DNA from: Trichoplax adhaerens
Lineage: Eukaryota > Placozoa > Uniplacotomia > Trichoplacea > Trichoplacidae
DNA length: 64,000 bases
Reading direction: 5' to 3'
Assembly (NCBI RefSeq): GCF_000150275.1
Contig: NW_002060946.1
Location: forward strand, 2,995,454-3,059,453
Part shown: piece after piece, positions 46,393 through 58,900 of the stretch
Layout of the letters: every line of letters starts with the position of its first letter
Position numbering within the stretch: position 1 is the stretch's first letter
Program-made: the position numbers and the translations under genes
The notes under the pieces: model-generated
Databases searched by the model: none
Seen by the model: the letters and a program-made list of their open reading frames with translations, nothing else
What the model was told of the DNA's origin: nothing

Positions 46393-47422
46393 TTTATTTG
46401 TGTAATCAAATTATTCTTAGGTCTTGATACTTTTGTTTAGTTCCACGTTCTACTATTATAAATTTGGACCAACGTTATTAGAATTTATAAATGTTGTTTT
46501 TCGTTTATTATTCTTGGTGGGGACGTTGTCAATGAATTTTTAATGTATTGCACGAGTACGCAGTCAGAGGAAAACGTTTACAATTCAGTTTGTTCATGTT
46601 GCAGTTTATATTGTATAACCCACTACTGTTTCTAGCGAGGAACAATTCTTATTTTACGCGATACACAAATTATCATATCAATTTAATATACTTTCAACAA
46701 GCTCATTTCATGTCTTGTTCCTCGTTGTGCTATCGGTAGTCACGACGCAATATTTATTTTGTGATAGATTTAAAATTATTCTGTGAATAGGATTATCTTT
46801 TCCGACTATGTACTTACTGTGCTAGCAATGAGTTATGTTCTTCGCTGCTGCCGGCTCTTGATCAGACTCGCTACCTATACAATACATTATGATCCTGAGC
46901 CGGAATGGCATTATTTTAAAAAAAACAAAATAATAGGCATTCTTAGATGTTTATTTTGACAAGTTGGCTCTGACGTCTGCAGAGGAGTAAATCAAAGAGA
47001 GTCGTTCTTGCGTCTAAGAAGGTATTTTGTCAACATGCAGAACACCATCCGATATGGGAGGACTCTTGTCGCAATGACTGTCGCTAAGATGATTTACATA
47101 TAATAATAATAATGTAATCCGTCCCATTACCAATGGAATGGAAAGTCCATTCTACGATTGGTGAATATATTCAATTCACTTATCGCAAATGAAATTGCAG
47201 AGGCATGCAATGGCTGTACTGTACCTACAGTTGTAGCAGTAGGTAGATCAGTGGGTTCAAAAATGGACGACATTTGTGGTCGAAATTGTAAAATATTACG
47301 ACTTCTAGCCAAGGGCAAATGGGCAATAGCATGTCCAAATTAATCATAGACTAGTTAAAAGAGTGACAGACTCGATTCAAAGCATGCGTAGCTGACTGCT
47401 CTTAGTGATTGACGCCAACCCG

Positions 47423-47548
47423 TATACAGTACAGTATACAAGTTATGCTCGTACAGTATACTGTAGGCTACAGTACTGTACTGTACAGTACAGTGTAGTG
47501 TACTGTACTGTACTGTACAGTATGTGATCCAGTATACTGTACTGTACC
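47423..47548. repeat. (GTACT)n / ACTGTAC palindromic microsatellite tract
   Basis: Runs of TACTGTACTGTACTGTACAG in both orientations, with CAGTATACTGTACTGTACC at the end. Same word family as the tracts at 22805-22925 and 41861-41945. Some open frames on the minus strand (47443-47682) are produced by it. Confidence 0.8.
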
Positions 47549-49739
47549 TGTATTGTCATCGGTGTACTGTAGGAAAACAGATGTCGTGCGTTGACTGAAG
47601 CGTGACGTTTGCATCGTGGCACAACGTTCAATGCGACATGTGTTTTACACATGTTGATAGTCTGCATAAGATATCGTTGCATTGAAAGTGTACCCAGTGA
47701 ACAAAGTACCAGGACTGAATACGGATAGGAGAGGAAGCGACTTGATGATTGATTGATTTTTTTACATGCAGAAATGACAGTAGTCGGCTAGCGTACGCAA
47801 CGCCAGTACTTGTTAAAGCGTTGACTACAGTTCACTACTGACCAAAAGGTCACTTCCAATGCCGTCGATTGTTGACTCATACTGTACGTCAACGTTTGAA
47901 TTAGGCCCGTACGACGCAGGTGGAACTCAACCGGGACGACGACAATGCATCGAAGAACAAAAGCTAGCCCCACCAGCTAGTCAGCAGTCACTCGTCCCTG
48001 AGTATCAGACTCTGCCAAAAATTGAAATTACAATGCAAAGTCACGCACTTTGAACTGTGGTCCGGTCCTCTACAGTACGATACACTGTAGACGACAGGGC
48101 TGTCGAGCATTGTCCTGGAGCTGTGGCTGACTGCATCCACCACGCACTCGATGCGAGTCATACAACTCGCGTTGGCCTCAACCAATCAACGACAAGTTGG
48201 TTTTTTATCTTGCAGCTGTGCGGACAACTGGACAACGACTCAAGCAGCCAACTCAGACGTGCATTGATGACGCTACTGAGTGCACTCTCGACAACCTCGT
48301 TGGGGAAAAAAATTGAAATACAAAATAGCAAAAGAAATTAATGCTCAACTTGCAGTGAAAATAGCACTGGATTGCTTGGTTTTTGCCTATTCGACACAGT
48401 ATTGATTTACTTTGTGGATCTTTCAATTCAATCCTATCGATTAATCGTGGCAAAGAGTTGATTTCAAGTTGGTGCACCAGCTCAATTTTCATGCATTGCC
48501 AGTGACAACTCCGACTGTGTCATTAAAGGTAAGTCAGCGCAAAATGGACATGCAGCTCTCGACTGCCTCCGACAGAAAATAACATGTAAATTGATCTATC
48601 GTGGTAGAGTAAAGCAAAGAATCTACTATTTTGTAACCTTGATCAGCTACGATCACAAACGATTATTCTCTATGCTGTACTAGTACAGTGATTGCAGGAC
48701 TAGCCAATCCATTCTATCTTATCATGCCCTCGAGAAATAACTCGACTCACCAGCCATCATTCTCAACCACTTGAAATAGGCACCAACGACAATCGACTAT
48801 CATGTCCAGCGTACAGTACTGTCAAGGAAAAATTTAAACTTTTAAAATAGAAATGCTACTGTAATGGACAAGTCAATCATGACAGACAGTGTAGTTGAAT
48901 TAATGAACTGAGCAAATTTCTATCGACGGTAAAACACAGATGCCAAGTCTTGACTCTTCAAATCGCCTCTTCTAACCGCAGTACACCATATATAAACTGA
49001 TACTATTTATATAACTGATCCAACATGGACTGTCCTTTTCTCTCTATCCACATACATATCCAACGTATATACTGTACTATACTGGTATAGCTTGACTTCC
49101 ACTAATCGACCAGTAGTAGTAGCCGTTTTTCAATTCGTTATTGTCTAGCTTAACGGATACTCTCTTTCCGTAATGACTATCCTTGTTGAATTATCCTGAA
49201 TCATTTCATACCAGGTACTGTACATACTGTACAGTAGTCAGTTGACTAGTGCTGTCGGAAATGTATCCATTGGACAACTAAAATGATAAATTATGTATCA
49301 AATCCAGCGCATAACGAACGATAGATAAGTACTAGCGTACGTGCTTACGTCTTGAATAATGATCGATTAATGCATCTGTACAAAATACAAATGGTAAAAT
49401 ACATCATAATCAATTTCGTTAAAATCAAGATCTGCCATCGATTTGTAGATCCTCAGTTACACCATGCACATGAATTAACTCCTATGTTAATAGTATTGTT
49501 ACGATCGACAAACTAATTGCAATAAACGACCTGCGCTAATGGAAAGGGCAATGTGTTATCTTGTACCAATCAAGGAAAAATTTCACATCAGTTGGAAAGA
49601 AGTATTGTGACGCACTGCTATACACTGTACATTACTTTAATTTCCTCATTTTGCCATGAAATCGATAGATATCAAATAGAAAAGTGTAATGTTGAACCTC
49701 AATGAAAATCCAATATCACCCTATTGAAAATTATTATTA

Positions 49740-49759
49740 TTTTTTTTTGGGGGGGGGGG
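49740..49759. repeat. Homopolymer junction T9/G11
   Basis: A run of T directly followed by about eleven G, the only long G run in an AT-rich window. Such runs are prone to sequencing length errors and can form G-rich structures. No gene is close enough on the left; the next start is 49965. Confidence 0.8.
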
Positions 49760-49964
49760 AAATACTGAACACATTCTATAGTGTTGTACAACTTGTCTTG
49801 AAAAATTGTTAAAAAGGCTTGTGATACCTTCTATTTGGCTTATTATACTGGTTAACTAATTGATCCATTACTTGATCTGATAGCACGACAAAATACTGTT
49901 GGAATAAGCAGACTCACAACCAATTTTAAAACATACTGAATAGTCTAAATACAAAGGAAACAAT

Positions 49965-52900
49965 ATGACTGACACCAGCTCATTAACTGATGAAGAATAC
50001 CTGGATAAATACAAGATACGCAGCATTCTACAAGTAAGTTTGTTGTTAAATTAAGGAATGTCTTTTCTCTAAAATGGTACTTGTCATTCAATGAATATCC
50101 TATTACCGATATGATCAATTACAGTAATATGTTGCTCTTCTTTCACTATTCTAAAGTGGTTGTGTTTATAATGCATAGAAAAAAGATACTTTGATTAATC
50201 CCCTGTCTACCTATACAATACTGATGAATTATCCATAATTCGATTAAAATTCCGTGATGATTATACATATCAATCTTTATTACGTTCTCCTATCTGCTAT
50301 TTCATCTTCGACGTTTTGGAGGCATAACCACAATCCTCCAGTAATTACAATCCGATACAAATCACTTCTTACTAGTTATTCGATACTGTCAACAGTATTG
50401 ACTAATGTAAAATCAATTAATTATTACTTAACAATCTACTAATTCCTTGGTACATCTGCGTCAACGCTGACAATATAGCAGTTAGACCCATGCGAAATTT
50501 GGTTCAAGGTGGACAGCCAACTAAATAATTATTGCTACAGTGATAAAACGATTGTCTTGAATAGTTTAAGAGTTCAATCCAATCCAAAGTTTTGAATCCA
50601 TTTTGTGAGTAAAATACAAGTAATAAATCACTTTCGTTAGCTTTCATTTACTATACTGTACATTTGCTTAAATAAATTATAATAATAATACCATTAATAA
50701 AATCCAGGTGCACTGTACAATAGTCGTGTATCGGTAATTATCTTGGAGCATTATTTCAAAATTTCTACTGCACCTACTCTTATTAATTAAGACATTATTG
50801 TACTGTAGATACTAGCGTTGCTACATGAAATCAAGCACATCATTGGGCAATACTAGAAAGATTCTGTTTTTGCCACCAAAGTTTAATCTTTTGATCCGTA
50901 CAAATCATTACACTTACTCAATTGCTAGTATGAGCAACCTACAGGATGTAGTTATTCGTCATTTTGCTATCGTATAACTTATTTCATGAATACGAGTACA
51001 ATTTCAGTGTTGCAGCTCAGTATCATTTTTTTTGACAACATTTTTGTTCTTGTGCTTTCTCTAAGTAAGATCTTGTTTTGCCTCTGTTAGTACAGATGTG
51101 CGCTTTTAGACAAGATATTATTATGATTTTATTGTTAATTCGTAGTTATTACAGTGGCAGTAGCCAACAAGAACGATTAATCCCACGGTTGAATATAAAT
51201 AGGTTATTATGATTTGAGACTCCGGTTGTAAACTTATTTGTATTTATTAGCAAATACTACAGTATACTGTATACCAATTAGAAATGATATATTACTAGAG
51301 GCAACAAAGTATTATTCAATGTAAACTATACTCATACATTGGATAATTTCTTGGGTAAATCTTATAAAATGACTGCATGCTAACTAGAGGGCAAGAGAAA
51401 TAATTCTTTTCATCTGATATAATTGTGCTACCGTAGTAAGACCTAATGAGCTGCAACTTTTAACAACTATACTACTGTACTGTACAGTTCGATTGGATAG
51501 TTGACTTATATATTAAATTAATCAGGTACTTTATTGCTAGTCCGCTAAAGTTGTAATTCTTCGTAAATTACGTTACTGTAGGTGACTTAAACACAGACCT
51601 AGTTCATAATCACAGGAAAACCGATACTTGCATGTGTAGGTAGATTAAATGGTGTAGTGTATTGACAAACTGAATGTTGGTGATCGGGTACAGAACTATT
51701 AAATCTCCTTTTCTACACGCTATTCACCTTTACGTTCACTCTTTTGCGAAAGTTCAATTTGTATTAGAAAAATAGAGGAATTGTTACGACCCCAAAATAG
51801 ATCCACGACCGGTAAATCTTATCGAATGAATTCAAATAGCGCATCAATTTGACTATTCAGATAATGCTTACGCTTTACGGTGATCTCAGATCGGCTCATA
51901 TCAAGTCGCCTTTACACTACTCTTTAACTTCTTAATTATTACCAGGTCTTAAGCCTATTTGGCTAATGTGCAGCTAACTATTCATTGAATTAGTTGATTT
52001 ATTCACAAGCAAGTCATTTACCTACAGAATGCAGTAGCTCATGACAAAATCAAGAAAACTCACTCAATTAAACACTTAACATATCGCGATGTACCTATCC
52101 ATAATACTGTACGTAAATTTATGTATTTATGTATACTACAGTACAACCAGTACTGTTCATGGTTTAACTACTGTATTGTAATTTTTTGAGACTTTCTTAT
52201 ATTTATTTATAATAAACTTGATCTGGCTGGCCATACGTAATAAATAAGAATACGGCACAATTAACGTGAACATATCAGGAAAACAAGTACAACTTATATA
52301 CCATCTTATTCGTATGATAAAATATTTTGCACTTTCCTATCAAAAGAGGTTGCCAAAAATTGTATTCTATCGGTTCAACTCTACCGAAAGGGTTGTAATG
52401 ATATTAGAAACTTTGTCGATCATAACGATGTCCTTTACCAGTGTATGATCTTTAGGAACATACGTAAGAACTGGCTACTAAAAATTCTTTTACATTTAAG
52501 GTTAAAATTATTCTTTTACTAGACCTTATTCCGACAAGTTCTTCACGATCGTCCTTCAAACCCTATCAGTTACTTTCAAAAATGTCTTCAAGAAGATCTT
52601 AAGGTGGGTAGTAAACTAAAACCATTTATCATATATTCTCATCAACATCACGCTAAATTTTTGATAATGTGGTTTCTATGAGGAATTGAATTCATCGCGT
52701 TTGAGTCGATAAATATCATAATTTTATCCTCTAATTACTAGCTTGAATCAATAGTATTCGTTGCAATCGGAGTCAGATCATTCTTTTTATAGAATACAAT
52801 ATCACAATATGCGTACTTTCTAAGAGCTACTGTTAGCTAGTATATTCTTTCGTTAAGTTATTTCCGTTAATGATATATTGACGAAAGCTTTACAGAAGTA

Positions 52901-55900
52901 ATTATTCCTAAGAAAACGTAAATTTTTTCGACTTTTCTTGCGAAATAATTAAAATATTTTGCACGTATGCGGTATTGATCTTATATTAACGTTATTCTTC
53001 TTTTATCTAAAATGCATTATTTCTTAATGCTCAATCGCTTCAATAATATAATTTTTATCTGATATTGGGCTTCTATCAAATATGAAGTGCAATTAAGCGA
53101 CTCAGCATCAAGCGTACAAAAATACGATACACTTGAAAACCGATTCAATTAATTAATTATAGCGAAGATTAATCATACGGTGTATTATTGAAAATTCGAA
53201 TTAATAATTAATTAATCAGTTGCGTAAATTTCAAAAACGTTAAAAATAGCAAAGGTAACTAACCACTATGAGTCCATTTAACGAACAGTAAGAACGTTCT
53301 CTTACCGAAGCACTTTAAAGTAATAAGAATTAGTCGTCATTTAACTATTTTGATATAAATTATTCTCGCTATTTACGACACTACGTTTGGGCTTATGATA
53401 AAAGAATTCATCATTATTTCATTTTATGACTCACAACGATTAATAATTAATCTACCTACGGTAGTACGTGTGCCTTGATCCTGTATCAATTCATACTGAT
53501 AAATACTAGAAAAGATGTATAGATTCTAAAACGCACTGTTTCATGTTATACTTGTAAGTGTAGTGCAATTTGTTTAATCCATGCAAATTCTAGATGGCGA
53601 TTACTCCAAGATTTGTTAGATTACTTGTGTTGAATATGTTCATATAGCTGAACAATCAACATCGTTTCATTGTTATTTCATAACAATCATTTTTGTAATT
53701 TGTTTTTTGTTGATCACGCGTATTTACCCTAGTGTAACATCATTGATATATGAATACATAAATGTCCGATTAGGAAGGACTATTGGATGAAATACGCGAT
53801 GGTTTTAACCACGATGGAAGGCATGATATTCCCCAGTTATTATTTCCTGTTGATGGAGGTAAGCTGAATAGTGTGATAAAATACCTTGCCTGGGATAGCG
53901 TTGATAAACAGATAACTGTTACAATTTGACATAAATTCGTAAGTTAAGAAATAACGTTAAAAATAGATTGCTTTCATTTTGACATTTGGTGGAGGTTTTT
54001 AATACTGAAGTGGAAATATTATGAAGCTAGATATTTTGGACACCAATATATAGTAGTACAGAATGAATAAGTTAATTAGGCACCAATACCTTTTCTGTAC
54101 AGGGATTGTTTGCGCTATGCATATGTATATGTTAACGTATTAACTTGCAAATGAGCTACTTTTAGTACCGACGCTATTGTGCGACCTACTTTAAACTAAG
54201 GCTTAACGTTATGCGTCATCGTACGAATATTGTTGCCCCAATATGAAGTCCTAAAATGTTATAGAGCTATACTGTAGTTTAGCAGCTAACCGTAAACTCA
54301 CATACTTAGTAAAGTTCTATTATTACTACACTGTTCAAGTCTTGTTCCATCGCTTTAATGATTTAGTTGAAGAAATGGTGTCAGGACCCTTCTTAGAAAG
54401 GATTGACTACTTCATAAGCATTTACCATCAATGGAATTAACACTGAACATCTTCATGACACTTTTTTAATTGACTGCTTATCACAGCTCTATTATGGGCT
54501 TTCATTCATGATTAATTATTATTATAATGATACTTAAATGTTTTTATCATGCAGTAATATTGTCCAAGTGTTTCTTGTATAACGCGCATGAGGTTAGACT
54601 GCTCACAAGTAGTAAAATTTAATAGGCAGTCACTAATTAAAGAAGGGAATTAAAGAACTAGTACTGATTTGAAGATTAAATGACGTTTATATAGCTATAT
54701 GGCTAAGAATTAATACACATAGTATTACAAAACTGTTGCTTTGTACTATATTTGGGGAGATTATGACGATATGTATGGGCATTGACCTGAAGTTTAATAT
54801 TATCTGTGTATTCATAGATAAATCGTACATCTAAAATACTAATTATTGTACTATACCTCAATATCTCTGTTGTTTTCAACTTGTTCTAAATTTACAACAA
54901 TAACAATAATGTGTAAATTGACTTAGTGCTTGTTTAAAGACTTGATATAACAGCTACAACACATCTCCATATTCTGTATTTGCTGTAAGAAATCTTGCAA
55001 AAAGGTCATATATACGTATTACGTACTCGTAACCAGTAACTGTATATCGTTAAATCCTAGTAGCAGACATTAAAAGTACGTACGCTAAAAGAAATACAAA
55101 AATTTAGGAGAATATTAAGACATTGTTAAAGTACCAGCACTCATGTTGTTGCTAATTGTAGACTATTAGCAAGCTGAATATGAAATACAAATTACAGTTA
55201 TAGATTACTGCTATGATGCTAGAATCATTAATATCCAAGATATTATTGTACTCATACTTTGATACAACTTACAAATTACGCATTGGAATCTATTGAATAC
55301 TTAATTATAATCATCTGAAGGTGATAGTACCTACTGCGAAAGATAGCATTCGTAAATGTTTAATTAAACCTTTTTCAGCCAATTATCAGATACCTGATGT
55401 CGAAATTCACCTGTCATAGTAATCTAGTTCAATGGTCATTCTATAACTAATGAGAAATCTATCCTTGCTATATCATAGAGCATTGAAATCTACAGCATGG
55501 AGCAAAGGGTTACAGAGTTGTGTCAGAATAACGTTTTTCAATCATAATTTACTGTAGATCTATCTAGGCGAGATTTTCGTTAATCATGTGATTTCATATC
55601 TATATAAACGCGTAAGTAATTATCTACAAGCCACTTTCAGCAACAATTAACGGAAGGAGGCATTAATAGATTTTAACAATAGTTAGTACATTACGTAACT
55701 ATTTACGAACACCAAAATAGATGGAGAAGATTACACCAATAGTTTTCAACTTAACCTTTCTGGAATTAATAAGTATAGTATGAGGTATTGAAAGATGGAC
55801 AAGTCGCGTTTTTGTTCCACTGATATGTCTGTACAATGTACGGATACAACTCTAATTTTAAGTAATGGTCCTGTACATTAGTTAATTATTGAATCGGAAA

Positions 55901-58900
55901 CGATCCATTTTTATTCTCCCGGTTTTCTCTCTTTTAGTAGCGTAGTCCTTGACAATATATGCATATCTATTGCAAAGATTGAAAGGAAGGCCATTGCGCC
56001 GATAGGGAGTTTAGCTTCCTTTACTGTTTTTTTGCGAGCCTGTTCATTCAATTTCAATGGAATATGTCGGCTTCGCAATAATTTACAAATCCCATTAGTT
56101 ATAATCGGATTACAATTAGACTCATAAAAGGACGCATCTATAAAGGTACTGTATATTGTGGGATTTTACTATAAATGTTACTCTACCTGTAAAAAACTAC
56201 ACAAATTCTATTTACACCCTCCGATCCTGAACCTTGATTTTTCCTCCACTCACTGAAGTCGTAACTTGTGATTCATGCTAAAAATCATCTTAGTAGTCTA
56301 AACAAAAAAAATTGCAATAAAGCGCTTGTATTTTTGATGTGATAGAAAGACATAAGAACGTAATATGGTATCTACTTAATTATGCTCTCCAGATTAAATA
56401 TGTTAAGTATTTTAGTAAGCTTAAAATAAATGATACTTTAGAGTAAGCTAACGTATATTATCAATTAGATTTGTGATAGAAGCTTTACAGCACGATAAAT
56501 TGATTAGAAGTAATTGATCTTAACACTCTTTTTCTCGCATATTGTCGCACGATTGCAGTATTGGATCACTTTTTTTGGATTACCTTTGATCATGCTTACG
56601 CTTTAATCTGATGTAGCATTTACATTACAATCAAACGTTAGGTGTCTGTTGTACTTGATCAAATTCAGATAGATAATTAGCCTACTGTAGATTTCGATTG
56701 ATTATGATTATTTATCTATTATACATCTGATTGAATACTTAATTTTCACATGGTGACCAGAAACTTACTAATAGCAACGCTTTAATTTCATACTAGACAG
56801 ATATCTACTTATAGTTGAGTTAGAGAGAATAATCAATTCTTTTCGTCTTTTTCTTTCCTTGTGTCATCATTAACTCTATTTTTATTGCTAAATATAGTAT
56901 ATTCTTAAAAATTAAACAGCATCTACGTTAGTCATGGTAACAACCGGAGTCATTTTTTTGTAGTACTGTAGTGCTTTCACAAACCGATATGCGTTACTGG
57001 ACCTTCATACATATCTAATTCTAAAAGTTACTTCGTAAGATCAGGATAATTTTATGCAACGAACAGACAATATTACCTTTCACTAATATTTTTTACTTTA
57101 TAATATTGTTTGCATGCACGAAATGTAAATTAATGTATCAATATGTTCACCTCATTGTTATCTAAATAACTGCTTATGTTTTCTCGCTTATTTTTTTCCT
57201 ATTGGTAATATTTTCGAATCCATTTAATTAGTACTTATTAAAATGGAATCAGATGTCTTTTAACTAATATTGACACTATTTCACAGCCTGTTGTAATACC
57301 TATTGAGCTCAAACCTGATATATAAGTTTATACGCACTTGTGTCCTATCATGTAATTAAACTACACAGATTGACATACCGTACGTTCATGGATGGTATGG
57401 AAGCATTTCATGCTTTAATGAATGATATTATGAATTACTTTTAATGGTAGCCATTTGATGGCTTGACAATTTTTTGCGTTATCATTTTAAGATACAACTT
57501 ATCAATAGTACAACAAAATTTAGACTTTTTTCGATTATTTACACTATCTGATGTCGTTACATTGCTAGTTAGAGTTGTAACCTTTAAATTCTTTTAAATT
57601 AAATAGTTCCTATCCTTTCTTTAGTGTCATTAATTGACCAGCAGGAATTGAGAATTCTCATAGTGTTTTTTTTAAATTAAGAAATTATGTTCTCTTATCA
57701 TATTTTAACTTATTTTTAAGGTGTTAGACAAACCGATAGCGTAGAGTTTACACCTAAAGCTAGACCTCATAGAAGATTTCGGCGCTTTAATAGCGAGGAT
57801 ATTTTCAGCGATATGCTGAGCAGAAGCTATGATCCTGATCAATTTAACAACGTTATCGATGCAAGGCATAAATTTATTAGTGCAGAAAATACACCTCAAG
57901 GTGCTTCGACTCCAACAGCTCAAGAAACCCACAATAAAGAGCGTCGAAGAAGTATGCCGGCGCGTCCCGCTTTACTCAAAGGATTTAATTTCGGTGGTTT
58001 ACATGAAACGCTAGAAGCAATTCGTAATAAATCCAGGTAGAAATTTTTATGTTCGTCAAACAAATGAATTACAAACTAACTGAATCAGTAAGGGCGCTTA
58101 TTATATTGTAATCCATACTATCTGATGGCATGCTTCACTGATATGTATGCGTAATTTCTCAAATCAGGCCAGTATATATTCCTATGCACTATTATTTTAT
58201 GATTAATGATATATAATTTTATATATAATTTATTCTTGAATTTGACAACCAGATTACAGATGATAATGTATCGTCATTAAACTATCTCTGTAGATGAAAA
58301 CCGAATATTTGGTCGCTCTACAATTAACTATTACAATTCGAGTACCTAGCGCAGCACATAATTCTAATGAGTCACAAAATTCTTGTTTCTTTTAGCCCAC
58401 GTCGCCTTTCACATGACACAACTCCTATCCATATCGGTGATGCAGAACCAAGTAGAGTATCAGTATCTGGGCTTAAATCGTGAGCAGTAATTAATCTCAT
58501 AACGACTCTGATTGCTAGTTTATAGTTAGTAATAGCAAATATAGTGCATTTATTATATCATCATTTAATGTATACAGACCTGCCTTAGAAGAGTTACCGG
58601 ATGGAGTCTTTGACTTTGTGGACGCAATGCCGTTTTTAATCGAAGCAACGGTACAAAAATTTAATTGTAAAATTGAATCTGAAATCTCATTACATAAATT
58701 GTAGATATTAGTAATAGATGATTCATTATTTCGGAGAAAGAATGGGAATAATAATTAAATATTGTAGTTTTGATAATCGGATGTGCGTCATAGAGAACTA
58801 ACTTTCTTACAACAAACTGAATGCTGCTATAGAGAGAATTTAAGGAGAAGGTTGTTGCTGCAGTTGAACCACGCTTCGTTAAGAAGAAGGAAATGATCAT

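Larger units (their letters stand above)
46146..49964. other. Intergenic region PIBF1 - cyclic-nucleotide-binding gene
   Basis: About 3.8 kb. Contents: PIBF1 3' end; an unrecognised 61-codon frame with open minus counterpart at 47127-47343; a (GTACT)n palindromic tract at 47423-47548; a stretch 47780-48540 that is less AT-rich than its surroundings and has several open frames (47859-48053, 48057-48341 plus; 48253-48492 minus) with no recognisable family or splice pattern; and a T9/G11 homopolymer junction at about 49740-49759. I would not call a gene here. Confidence 0.6.

Noticed and set aside
47158-47343. 61-codon frame with Cys-containing peptide (EACNGCTVPTVVAVG)
   Set aside because: No recognised domain, no flanking splice-consistent exons, and an equally long frame on the other strand.
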